Assembly: GCA_937904325.1 (NCBI GenBank)
Contig: CALGTK010000328.1
Coordinates: 1-38,505, forward strand
Direction of reading: 5' to 3'
Length of the DNA stretch: 38,505 nucleotides
Origin: an uncultured Planctomyces sp.
GTDB taxonomy: Bacteria > Planctomycetota > Planctomycetia > Planctomycetales > Planctomycetaceae
Shown here: one piece after another, positions 9,311 through 19,365 of the stretch
Layout of the letters: each line of letters opens with the position of its first letter
How positions within the stretch are numbered: position 1 is the stretch's first letter
Translations under genes and position numbers: made by a program
Notes under the pieces: generated by a model
Told to the model about the DNA's origin: nothing
What the model saw: only the letters and a program-made list of their open reading frames with translations
The model's database searches: none

Positions 9311-9457
9311 ATGGACGATGAAAAACTGGCCAAATTACTCGAAGAGTACGATGACGAATCCCTCGAAACGCTGATGTCCTTCGTCGAAAGTCTGGGCAGT
9401 TTCGAAGAGGCGCGAGCGACCATCGACGCATTGGATCGGCTTCGAAAAGCAGCCTGA
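9311..9457 (+). CDS. Small acidic protein, 48 aa, unknown function
   Basis: ATG 9311 has AAGGA nine bases upstream. The reading frame extends further upstream, but that part looks non-coding in composition. The product starts MDDEKLAKLLEEYDDESLET and continues as a second amphipathic helix ending in RLRKAA. It has no signal peptide and no cysteines, and looks like a soluble helical hairpin. It lies between the sigma-like gene and the HlyIII gene, all on the plus strand with gaps of about 200 bp. I do not recognise a named family. The good ribosome site and the charge periodicity support a real gene. Confidence 0.65.
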   Translation: MDDEKLAKLLEEYDDESLETLMSFVESLGSFEEARATIDALDRLRKAA

Positions 9458-9695
9458 TTGTCGACCGTCAAGCCTTGCTGCTCGAATCACGTGTTCCAGC
9501 AAATTGTCGGATCTGTTAAGTGTCTTCCTGCCAATCGGACAGTCTGTTCTGACGTCGGCATGGAGACGAGCGAAACGATGTGATGCCGCGGAAAACCGAG
9601 GCCGGATCGCGTCCCGGTTCCAGACATTTCCCACGGTATTACGGATTATTGCCGCGACGACTGACTTCGTCCGGCATCGACAAGGATGTCGTTTT

Positions 9696-10376
9696 ATGAG
9701 TGGCCTTCTTTGGTCTCATGCTCCTCTCAATACGCGCAAAGCTCGTCTAGTCAATGAAGAACGAGCCAACCAGATCACGCACGCATTTGCGACCGCCCTT
9801 TCGATAACCGGGTCAGCGTTTCTGATTCGTGAAGCCGTTGAACTGGGTAATTCTGTCGTCACCGCCTCGTGCATCGTCTATGCAATCACGTTGACGCTGG
9901 TCTACCTGACGTCGACGTTGTCGCACAGCTTTCTCAGCGGTAAGTGGAAACACAGCTTCCGCACGCTCGACCAGGTTTCAATCTTTCTGCTGATCTCGGG
10001 AGCGTTCACTCCCGTCGGACTGACGGTCTGCAATACGGGCTACTGGTTTCTGATTCCGATCACGATGTGGGTTCTCTCATTGATCGGCGTGTTTTTGAAA
10101 CTGTTCATGACCGGCGTTCAAATGGTACCTGTCTGGTTCTACGTTTTGATCGGCTGTATGCCGATGCTGGCAGTGCCCGTCATGATGGCCTGGTTCCCTC
10201 CCGCTGGCATTGTCTGGATCGTCGCCGGAGCCGCCTGCCTGCTGGTCGGCACGGTCTTCCTGTGCAACGACACGAAAGTGCCCTATTTCCACTGCGTCTG
10301 GCACCTGCTTGTGACCGCTGGCTGCGCCTGCCACTTCGTCGTGAACTACCACTATCTGCTGCCGAATCTTCAATAG
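9696..10376 (+). CDS. Hemolysin III (HlyIII/PAQR) family membrane protein
   Basis: This 226-residue protein has about seven membrane spans. Family motifs are the early EERANQITHAFATALSITGS, the central STLSHSFLSGKWKHSFRTLDQ, and the late HCVWHLLVTAGCACHF, whose histidines are the presumed metal ligands of the PAQR fold. The start at 9696 is preceded by AAGGA ten bases upstream. An extension to a TTG at 9504 would add 64 polar residues not typical of the family. Bacterial members have been tied to membrane fluidity or lipid homeostasis, and the hemolysin label is historical. It converges on recC with a 68-bp gap. Confidence 0.9.
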   Translation: MSGLLWSHAPLNTRKARLVNEERANQITHAFATALSITGSAFLIREAVELGNSVVTASCIVYAITLTLVYLTSTLSHSFLSGKWKHSFRTLDQVSIFLLISGAFTPVGLTVCNTGYWFLIPITMWVLSLIGVFLKLFMTGVQMVPVWFYVLIGCMPMLAVPVMMAWFPPAGIVWIVAGAACLLVGTVFLCNDTKVPYFHCVWHLLVTAGCACHFVVNYHYLLPNLQ

Positions 10377-10444
10377 AGCGGCGGTTAAAAGACACCGACG
10401 GACAAGGTGTGCTCGCTCTTTGCCGACGTTGATCGCCGACACGC

Positions 10445-13400
10445 TCAAGCGGGAAACGCTTCCAGATGCTCCGTAAACGGAGTGCAAAGCGTTTCTGTCA
10501 GACTGGTGAACAGGTTTCGGTCGCCGTGCTGCGACAACTCAGGAACAACGTCACAACATAGCTCGAAGGGTCGCAGACCGGCGAACGCGGCTCGTGCTTC
10601 CGGCTCGTCGGATGGAGCCAGTTGGTCCGCACTGGATTTATTACGCGCCCACGGTTTCCTCGTGAAACTGTTGCGTGCCGTTGCGACGAAAGCAGTCGTT
10701 GACTGTCGATCAGAAAAATCGACTTCGTTATTCCAGATTGGCTTTGCGACGTCTTTGTTAACAAAGAACGGAAGCGGAAAACTTCTGGCGATCTGCCAGA
10801 CGCCGACAATCTTTTCAAGATGAGCAAACGCCTCATCCGGCTTTACTTCAGACAGTGTTGCCTGAGTGCCACCACGGCCGACCAGCACAGCAGGTTCCAG
10901 AACTCGGTTACTGATTGCGGTGGAGATGAGATAGTCCACCCACAGCCTGGTGGCGTATTTCACGCTGACCTTCGAAAACATTGCTCGATGAATAGTATTG
11001 CCAGTCCAGCCGTTGATCTCGCCAGTCAGTATAACATCGCCAATCTGTAAATTAACCGGCAGTGATTCAGCAACTGTTTGCAGCTTTCCTTTTCGCATCG
11101 AGGCGATAATTCCCGACGAATCCTGTTTCAGTTTTCGAACAACTGATTCACCGGCGCTGCCCGCAGGGATACTTCCCGTCCGGATCAGCTGCTGAGCGAT
11201 CATGTCTTGAGGGACGCCTGCCAGAGATTGTTCAAGCCAACAGTCTCCGGCCTTCCAGTATTGCAAACCGTCAAGAACAAGAGGCTCTCGACCAATTGAT
11301 TCATCTGCGACAGAAATATCGCCAACCCCAACCTGGCGAAGGAACAGGAGCCACGGACGTTCGTAGAGAGTCTGCAATTCTCGAATACTCGCAGCTTCCA
11401 GTTCCTCGGACGATCCGCCCGATGATTGAATCCGTGTCAACGCTGCGGCGGCGAAGATAGCCGACTGTTCTGGTTGTCCTTGCAGTCGCTGTGCAGCCTT
11501 CAATGAGTCCGCATCGAAACTTGCAGGAATATTGCTCTGCCCGTCGAAGTATTGAGGAGCAAATGCCTGCAACGGGTGCCGGATAAAAACTTCATCCCGG
11601 AGCCCAGCCTCTTCATCTGTCTGGTCAAGAACGTCCAGGAGTTCCTGAACCGGCACCGAAGGAGGACGCGGACGTTGATCCCGGACATCCTGTCCCTGAC
11701 ACGTGATCAGAAGTCGGCGGTCAGCGGCAAGAATCGCTTCCAGAAACAGATGACGATCCTCGTCGCGCGGCCCGTTGTCTCCAGGAACTCGCTGAAACCT
11801 CATCAGGTCAAACCCGACCGAGCGATCACCTCGTGGGAACAGCCCATCGTTCATACCCAGCAGAGCAATGACCTTATACGGAAGACTCCGCATGGCGCTC
11901 ATATCACAAAACACGACTCCGCCGTGTCGAAACGAAGCAGCGGACGTCGAATCAATTTGTCGAGTCACTTCCTTGACCGCTACAGCAAACGACACCGGAG
12001 ATTCGAAATCGCCGACCTCTGCCCGCGTGACGACTTTATCAATTGCGTCGAGCACAATTTGATAGCCGGTGTCGTCCAGGTCAGTCTCCAGAAAATCGCG
12101 AGCGATTCGTCCCAGCGGCTCACGCCACTCTGCCAACGACCGGCTCTGGCGGATTCGTTCGCGCCACTGTCCAATACCTGAGATCAGGCTCCACAACCGC
12201 CCCAGCGTCGCACCGGAAAGTCCTTCGACTCGATCAAGCGTCGCAACGTCGGCGACAATCTGAGTGCTTGCCGGCGGCATGGCATACCCCAGAATCAGTC
12301 GATCAAGTCCGAACTCCCAGGTGTTCAAGTCTGTGCCAGGCAGGTCTTCCGATTGGCGATGCTCAGCATCGAGTCCCCACCGAATGCTGGCATCGTCGAT
12401 CCATTCAGCGATCCGTTCGACTTCGGAAGAGTCCATTCCGGCTCGTTCACGGACGACCTCCGTGTTCAGCAGATCGAGGATGTCTGTCGCGGTGACTCGG
12501 CTTCCAAAGACCTCAAGCACCTTCAACCAGGCATCGATGAACGGACGCATTCGGCGGGCGGATCGGCCGACAATTTGAAACGGTATATGTCCGTCAGAGC
12601 CAGGCCGTGTCAGCCCAAACACCGCCTGAACCAACGCGGCGTAATTGTCGAGGTCCGGACAAAACACCGCAACATCTTCCGGAGCAAGATCGGGTTCTTC
12701 CTCCAACGCTTCGCGAATTCGGTCATGCAGAACTTCCACTTCACGGATTGCGCTGTGACAACTGTGAATCCGCACGCTGTTGTCACGTGGCAGTTCTCGT
12801 TGCTCGGGTTCAGTTGCGAAATGAATATCACTTTGCAGTTCGCTGAGCAGCGTTGGATCAGCTTCTTCGGCAGTCGAGGAGTCTTCTTCAAACGAGTCGG
12901 CAACGAGTTCCCGAATTCGCCACGGCGATGAATCAAGATCAACCATCAGCATCTGCTGCTGGCGTGAGAGTTCACCCATCGATGCCAACAGAGGATGCAG
13001 CAGATCGACGTGATGTTCGGCGCAAAATTGCCGAAGTGATTGTGACTGTTCGCTCAAACGACGAAGTAACTGCCGCCGCCCATACATATCGCCCCAGTAT
13101 TCACACGCTGGCGTCAGCACGAATAACGCAACGTTTGAATGCTCACCAACCGCTTCCAGAAATCGAATATGCGCAGGAACGACGCTGCCGCACAGCCAGA
13201 CACTCAGCCGTTCAGGAATCTGGTCGCCGCCGGGGCGAATTGTACTATTCAGATCTTCGGCCATCGCGAAAACGGATCGAAACTTCCGGTGCTCATCCTG
13301 CGTGATCGCCTGCCAGAGTCGCCTCTGCCACGCAGCAGGTGACGGAACGGGAATTCCACAATCAGGCCAATCGACACCTTGATCCCATGCAGCGATCAGT

Positions 13401-13837
13401 TCCGGTCGGTGCAACAGGTATCGGTCAAACAGATCGGAAATGCACCGACTGAGATCAATCAATCGCTGCGGATCAGTGTCGCCATCGGGCTGGAACAGGT
13501 AACTACGGACGGCGCCAAACGCCTCATCATTAAGTAAGTCCGGCAGCAGGCTCGCAATGATCCAGGTCAGTGCATCCTGCTCACGATCAGGAGCCTGGTC
13601 AGCTTCCAGGCAATTCTCGAGCGTTTCTGAAATCCACTGCCCCGGCAGCAGAAACCGAAACTGCGCCCAGCATCCGCGTTGGTTAGCAAGCCGTCGACTG
13701 AACCAGCTTTCCCAGCCTCGCTCAGGAACAACGATCGTTTCCGTCGCCAGCGGTGACGACATCGGCGCAGCGATCGAGCGTTCGAACTCATGCCACAACG
13801 ATTCGAAACTGGTCGACTCATAAACGTCGATCGTCAT
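10445..13837 (-). CDS. recC: Exodeoxyribonuclease V gamma subunit (RecC)
   Basis: This 1130-residue protein is close to the length of Escherichia coli RecC (about 1120). The strongest evidence is the block FCDMSAMRSLPYKV followed by LLGMNDGLFPR at about residues 637-668, a RecC hallmark. An inactive helicase-like segment (VRIHSCHSAIREVEVLHDRI, AVFCPDLDNYAALV) lies near 350-400. GGAGG lies five bases before ATG 13837. RecC is the scaffold of RecBCD and recognises Chi during double-strand break repair. No recB or recD gene is beside it: upstream on the same strand is a peptide transporter 96 bp away, and downstream is a convergent HlyIII gene. The partners must be elsewhere if the complex is formed. 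Confidence 0.9.
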   Translation of the reverse strand: MTIDVYESTSFESLWHEFERSIAAPMSSPLATETIVVPERGWESWFSRRLANQRGCWAQFRFLLPGQWISETLENCLEADQAPDREQDALTWIIASLLPDLLNDEAFGAVRSYLFQPDGDTDPQRLIDLSRCISDLFDRYLLHRPELIAAWDQGVDWPDCGIPVPSPAAWQRRLWQAITQDEHRKFRSVFAMAEDLNSTIRPGGDQIPERLSVWLCGSVVPAHIRFLEAVGEHSNVALFVLTPACEYWGDMYGRRQLLRRLSEQSQSLRQFCAEHHVDLLHPLLASMGELSRQQQMLMVDLDSSPWRIRELVADSFEEDSSTAEEADPTLLSELQSDIHFATEPEQRELPRDNSVRIHSCHSAIREVEVLHDRIREALEEEPDLAPEDVAVFCPDLDNYAALVQAVFGLTRPGSDGHIPFQIVGRSARRMRPFIDAWLKVLEVFGSRVTATDILDLLNTEVVRERAGMDSSEVERIAEWIDDASIRWGLDAEHRQSEDLPGTDLNTWEFGLDRLILGYAMPPASTQIVADVATLDRVEGLSGATLGRLWSLISGIGQWRERIRQSRSLAEWREPLGRIARDFLETDLDDTGYQIVLDAIDKVVTRAEVGDFESPVSFAVAVKEVTRQIDSTSAASFRHGGVVFCDMSAMRSLPYKVIALLGMNDGLFPRGDRSVGFDLMRFQRVPGDNGPRDEDRHLFLEAILAADRRLLITCQGQDVRDQRPRPPSVPVQELLDVLDQTDEEAGLRDEVFIRHPLQAFAPQYFDGQSNIPASFDADSLKAAQRLQGQPEQSAIFAAAALTRIQSSGGSSEELEAASIRELQTLYERPWLLFLRQVGVGDISVADESIGREPLVLDGLQYWKAGDCWLEQSLAGVPQDMIAQQLIRTGSIPAGSAGESVVRKLKQDSSGIIASMRKGKLQTVAESLPVNLQIGDVILTGEINGWTGNTIHRAMFSKVSVKYATRLWVDYLISTAISNRVLEPAVLVGRGGTQATLSEVKPDEAFAHLEKIVGVWQIARSFPLPFFVNKDVAKPIWNNEVDFSDRQSTTAFVATARNSFTRKPWARNKSSADQLAPSDEPEARAAFAGLRPFELCCDVVPELSQHGDRNLFTSLTETLCTPFTEHLEAFPA

Positions 13838-13865
13838 CGCACCCTCCACGGGAGCACGCAACGCA

Positions 13866-13919
13866 TCGGCAGGGTGGGCACTGCCGACCTGATTTTGTTC
13901 CTCAGGTGGGCGATGCCCA
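13866..13919 (-). repeat. Cluster of three small inverted repeats between the POT transporter and recC
   Basis: Three dyads sit within 54 bp: TCGGCAG/CTGCCGA (13866-13872 with 13881-13887), ACCTGA/TCAGGT (13887-13892 with 13902-13907) and TGGGC/GCCCA (13907-13911 with 13915-13919). Both transporter and recC run leftward through it. No long T-run follows on the transcribed strand, so it is a weak terminator, an RNA-processing or stabilising element, or a REP-like repeat rich in GTGGGC motifs. Confidence 0.5.
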
Positions 13920-13933
13920 GTCTGCGCTGCCCA

Positions 13934-15649
13934 TTACTGCGTGTAATACCGGTACTTGTAAAAGGCCGCCCGAATCCCAAAGAGTACAGCAGCGACAGCC
14001 ATCAGTCCGGCAAATGCCCAGAATGAGGTCAGCAGGTCCATGTCTGGAAGTTTGGTGACGACGGCAGTCAGTTTGTTGCCCAGCGAAACGCTCAGTAGCC
14101 AGAACCCCATGATCGTTGACTTCATCCGAGTCGGTGCCTGCGTGTACGCAAACTCAAGACCCGTGATCGAGACCATGACCTCGGCCTGCGTCATGATCAG
14201 GTAAGGGAAGAATTGCCACAGCACGTGAACGGTATTGAACTCTTTGAGCCCTTCTCCGGCATTAATTTGAACTTGAATCATAGCCACCACGACAAACGCA
14301 AGACTGGCCATAATCATGCCAATCGTCATTCGACGCAGCGGTGTCATTTCCCACCCCCGTTTCGTTATGAACGGGTAGAGGAAGAATGTGTTGAACGGAA
14401 TCAGAGCCATGACCATCAGCGGATTCAGTGCTGAAATCTGGCTGGGCAACATCGAGAGCACGGCAGGGACGGCTACGCCTTCCGCGTTAGTGGTTGACCA
14501 CGGCAGCACGAGATCGAGGTCCATTCGTTGAGCCTGACGGACCCAGCTCGAAGCGTGTTGGTCGAACAGTGCCCAGAAAACGCTGATCAGGAAGAAGACG
14601 CTGATGATCCGCAGGACAGCTCGCGGCCCCTCAGCAGCTTCTTCACCGAAGCGTTTCGCAGCTGATGAGAAGAACCAGTGCCGCTGGATAGAATCCGCTT
14701 CTACATCGGAGCCGAGAGATGAAATAGTTTTTCGATTGTCACCCTTAATGAGCGCTTCGACCGCATGAAACATCACTGCCAGGAACCCATCATCCTGCTC
14801 GATCGCCTGCCGTTCCACAAACACCCACAAGCCTATCAGTACGCTGATGACCGTCAGCACGACGTTTGTTGCAAACGATAGGACACCCCAGCCAAAGAGT
14901 GGCAGACCAATAAAGCCCATGAAGAGCAGCGTGGCGCTAATTGAATCGAGCAGTCCAACCTTGCCACCCGGATTGGCGGGCACATGAACGAATACCTTGC
15001 GACCCATCCAGAACGCGATTGTCGCGAGAAACATCAGGATGCCGGGGATGGCGAATGCAACGCTGGTGGCGTACTCCGGATGGTCTCGGAGAATCCAGAT
15101 TTTGTCCGGGTTTGAGCGAATGAACGGAATCATCAACGTTGCAAAGAACGACCCGAAGTTGATGATGAAGTAAAATGCCTGGAAGACTCTGCCGACGAGA
15201 TTCCAGTTTCCTTTTCCAAACTGATCGCCCACATGAGCCGACACGCAGGGTTTGATGCCGCCGGATCCGACGGCAATTAAACCAAGCCCGATCGCCATGC
15301 CGCCGATGGAGTTTTCGCCGATAGACAGCACCAGATGTCCGAGGCAGTAAACCAGCGACAACCAGAGAATTGTGTGATATTTTCCCAGCAGCCGGTCGGC
15401 GATAATGGCTCCGATCATCGGAAAGGCGTAGACGCCCGCGACGAACAAATGGACCATCTCCTGAGCGTTTTCTTCGCCCAGTTGCTCATACATACCCCCG
15501 GCGACGAACAGCGTCGTCAGATGGACCTGCAGAATCGACTTCATTCCGTAGAAGCTGAAGCGTTCGCAGCCTTCGTTCCCAATGATGTATTTGACGCCTT
15601 TCGGCCAGCCAGTTTCATTCGGGTCGGGAGCCGTCAGATATTTTGCCAT
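13934..15649 (-). CDS. POT/PTR2-family proton-dependent oligopeptide transporter
   Basis: This 571-residue inner-membrane protein has about twelve to fourteen spans. It carries the proton-coupling motif ExxERF (Glu26, Glu29, Arg30, Phe31 in EGCERFSFYG) and the family signature SGGIKPCVSAHVGDQF near residue 130. These identify a major-facilitator peptide symporter that imports di- and tripeptides with protons. I favour ATG 15649, which has GGAA about nine bases upstream; a GTG at 15679 would add ten residues and has no ribosome site. It is divergent from the M32 carboxypeptidase, a sensible pairing for peptide use. It precedes recC by 96 bp on the same strand. Confidence 0.9.
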   Translation of the reverse strand: MAKYLTAPDPNETGWPKGVKYIIGNEGCERFSFYGMKSILQVHLTTLFVAGGMYEQLGEENAQEMVHLFVAGVYAFPMIGAIIADRLLGKYHTILWLSLVYCLGHLVLSIGENSIGGMAIGLGLIAVGSGGIKPCVSAHVGDQFGKGNWNLVGRVFQAFYFIINFGSFFATLMIPFIRSNPDKIWILRDHPEYATSVAFAIPGILMFLATIAFWMGRKVFVHVPANPGGKVGLLDSISATLLFMGFIGLPLFGWGVLSFATNVVLTVISVLIGLWVFVERQAIEQDDGFLAVMFHAVEALIKGDNRKTISSLGSDVEADSIQRHWFFSSAAKRFGEEAAEGPRAVLRIISVFFLISVFWALFDQHASSWVRQAQRMDLDLVLPWSTTNAEGVAVPAVLSMLPSQISALNPLMVMALIPFNTFFLYPFITKRGWEMTPLRRMTIGMIMASLAFVVVAMIQVQINAGEGLKEFNTVHVLWQFFPYLIMTQAEVMVSITGLEFAYTQAPTRMKSTIMGFWLLSVSLGNKLTAVVTKLPDMDLLTSFWAFAGLMAVAAVLFGIRAAFYKYRYYTQ

Positions 15650-15715
15650 GAATGTCGTTCCGTCGAGCTGAGGATTCACGGGGGGTGGAATAGCGAATCA
15701 AAACAGAACCGGTAT

Positions 15716-15776
15716 CCTGGCGAAACCGGGCCGGCATCGCGAGTACGGAAGCCCGCCTGTGCAAACCTGGCGAAAC
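15716..15776. repeat. Direct repeat CCTGGCGAAAC x2 in the divergent promoter region
   Basis: CCTGGCGAAAC occurs at 15716-15726 and again at 15766-15776, exactly 50 bp apart, in the 223-bp gap between the divergent peptide transporter and carboxypeptidase genes. Same-face spacing of about five helical turns would suit a cooperative regulator. With only two copies, chance cannot be excluded. Confidence 0.35.
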
Positions 15777-15872
15777 GTGGGCCACGGTTGGGTCGCCAGA
15801 AGTGGCCTGGTTCGCAATCATGTCAGGCTTGAGACAGTCCGAACTCGAAAGCAAGACACCGAAGGATCGACC

Positions 15873-17393
<1,521 letters not shown>

Positions 17394-17435
17394 GGAATGA
17401 GTTCAATGCAAGTTTCCGACTTCCAATCACGTCAT

Positions 17436-17912
17436 TGAACTGCCCCCATCAACCGCGACCGACTTTTGAGTGGTAAACTCAGAAGTTCGATCTTATCCAG
17501 CGATGCATGAGATGCCACGCAAGCGATTCAAGACAGAATAGATTATTCAGCAGCTTCGAGAAGTTGAGGCCATTCTTTCTCAGGGGAAATGTTGCTGAAA
17601 CTTGTCGTCTGATCGGCGTAACCGATCCGACTTAATTACCGCTGGAGTAAAGAGTACGGCGGAGTTCGTACCGCTCAGACGAAGCGACTGAAGGAACTCG
17701 ATTCAGAGAGGGCACCTACGCGCAGCGTTGATCTGGTGAAGTGTCGTCAAACAGTCGAGCATGAGTGTGACACTCTGAAGTGGGATCGCATTTCAGAGCG
17801 TCGGACTGCACATATCTCCAATGACCAATCACGGCTGATGAAACGGATGGCTGAGTTAGCGACCGCCTGCGTCCGGTACGGCTATCGTCGTATTCATAAG
17901 GATGTTTCGTGA
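17436..17912 (+). mobile_element. Decayed IS3-family insertion sequence, copy 1
   Basis: The left end begins TGAACTGCCCCCATCAACCG, matching copy 2 at 28227. The orfA start at 17512 reads MPRKRFKTE, then an in-frame TAG, IIQQLREVEAILSQGK, a 2-base loss, ETCRLIGVTDPT, a TAA with a 1-base gain, and NYRWSKEYGGVRTAQTKRLK. This is the helix-turn-helix OrfA of IS3-type elements. A shrunken orfB fragment follows (SRLMKRMAELATACVRYGYRR) and stops at 17912. The DDE catalytic core and right end are absent. It is non-functional and sits between the carboxypeptidase and DUF1501 genes. Confidence 0.85.
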
Positions 17913-17959
17913 AAAAAACAGCTGCCATACGATACTCAGCCGTTTGATAGAAAACGCGA

Positions 17960-19363
17960 TCAGGCGATCAGCTCATTGATCACTTTTCCGCCGAACTGGC
18001 TGAGTTGTTTAAAGCGGCCGGCGTGGTAGTAGGTGAGACGGTTGTCGTCGAGACCCAGCAAATGCAGCAACGTGATATGGACATTACGGATATGGTGCAC
18101 ACATTCGACGGCTTCGGCTCCGACTTCGTCCGTGGCCCCGATCGTGTGGCCGGCTTTGGTGCCTCCGCCAGCAAACCACATGGCCATCGCTTTGGCATTA
18201 TGATCACGACCGTAGGATTTTCCTCCACCACGCTGGCCGTTGTCAGGAGTTCTGCCAAACTCGCCGCAGAAAACGATCAGCGTTTCGTTAAGTAGACCTC
18301 GCTCTTTCAGATCACGCAACAAAGCCGCGATGGGACGATCAACGGATCGAATCAACGATCCGTGAGCACGCTGAATGTAATCATGGCTGTCCCAGTTGCC
18401 GGCGTAGGCCTGCACAAAACGGACTCCTTTTTCAATCAGCCGTCGCGCGAGCAGGCACTTTCGACCAAACGTATCAGTCTTCACTTCGCCGATCCCGTAC
18501 ATGTCGAGAGTTGATCTCGTCTCGCCGTCAAGGTCCAGGACGCCAGGCACTTCACTCTGCATTCGATAGGCAAGTTCGTAAGAACTCATGCGAGCTTCCA
18601 GGTCGGTGCGGCCGGGGCGTTGCTCAAGATGCCTGTTGTTCAGAGCCGCCAGTAGATCGAGATTAGATCGTTGTCGCTCGGGCGTGACTCCTTTCGGAGG
18701 ATTTAAATCGAGTATCGGACTCCCTTCCGGACGCAGCGGAGTCCCTTGGAATTGAGCCGGCAGGAAACCATTCGACCAGTTGGCGGCTCCCCCTTGCGGA
18801 TAACTTGAACGCGGCAGTACGACGAAACCGGGCAGATTCTGATTGTCCGTGCCAAGTCCATAGTTCACCCAGGCACCGACTCCCGGATCTCCACCAAACC
18901 GATTGCCCGTGTTGACGTGGTAGCACGCGGTTGGATGATTGACGGACTCGACCTGAGCCCCTCGATAAAAGCAGATGTCGTCGACTCGTTCTTTAAGATG
19001 CACCCACTCGGTGCAGATGTCCGCGCCGCTTTCTCCGGCCTTAGTAAACTCAAACGGGCTCTTCACGAAATAGCGTTTGCCTGATGACATCGCACTTTCC
19101 TGCTCACCCGATCGCGAGAACTCCTGCAAGTGACGCTTCGTCAGTTCAATTTTTGGATCGAACGTGTCCAGGTGAGATGGTCCTCCCTCCATAAAGAGGA
19201 AGATACAACGCTTCGCCTTAACCGGCAGATTCGGCTTACCGACCGATGCCGACTCGTCGGCCGCCAGCATTGACGAGAAAGCCACCGAGCCGAGACCCGC
19301 TCCCATGCCGTAAAGAAAGTCACGCCGACTCGGCATGGCCGTATTTGATAAGTGAGTATTCAT
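17960..19363 (-). CDS. DUF1501 family exported protein
   Basis: This 467-residue protein starts at ATG 19363, two bases after the stop of the upstream DUF1549/DUF1553 gene, so the two are translationally linked. The N-terminus has a Tat-type signal (SRRDFLYGMGAGLGSVAFSS). Family blocks are FLFMEGGPSHLDTFDPK near residue 60 and LNETLIVFCGEFGRTP near residue 350. The fold is alkaline phosphatase/sulfatase-like, but no enzyme activity is established. In planctomycetes these genes nearly always pair with DUF1549/DUF1553 genes, as here. It is probably periplasmic. The 3' end abuts the decayed IS copy at 17912. Confidence 0.9.
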   Translation of the reverse strand: MNTHLSNTAMPSRRDFLYGMGAGLGSVAFSSMLAADESASVGKPNLPVKAKRCIFLFMEGGPSHLDTFDPKIELTKRHLQEFSRSGEQESAMSSGKRYFVKSPFEFTKAGESGADICTEWVHLKERVDDICFYRGAQVESVNHPTACYHVNTGNRFGGDPGVGAWVNYGLGTDNQNLPGFVVLPRSSYPQGGAANWSNGFLPAQFQGTPLRPEGSPILDLNPPKGVTPERQRSNLDLLAALNNRHLEQRPGRTDLEARMSSYELAYRMQSEVPGVLDLDGETRSTLDMYGIGEVKTDTFGRKCLLARRLIEKGVRFVQAYAGNWDSHDYIQRAHGSLIRSVDRPIAALLRDLKERGLLNETLIVFCGEFGRTPDNGQRGGGKSYGRDHNAKAMAMWFAGGGTKAGHTIGATDEVGAEAVECVHHIRNVHITLLHLLGLDDNRLTYYHAGRFKQLSQFGGKVINELIA

Positions 19364-19365
19364 GA

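Noticed and set aside
10392-10410. ACACC/GGTGT inverted repeat between HlyIII and recC as a terminator
   Set aside because: Only a 5-bp stem with a 9-base loop and no T-run on either strand.
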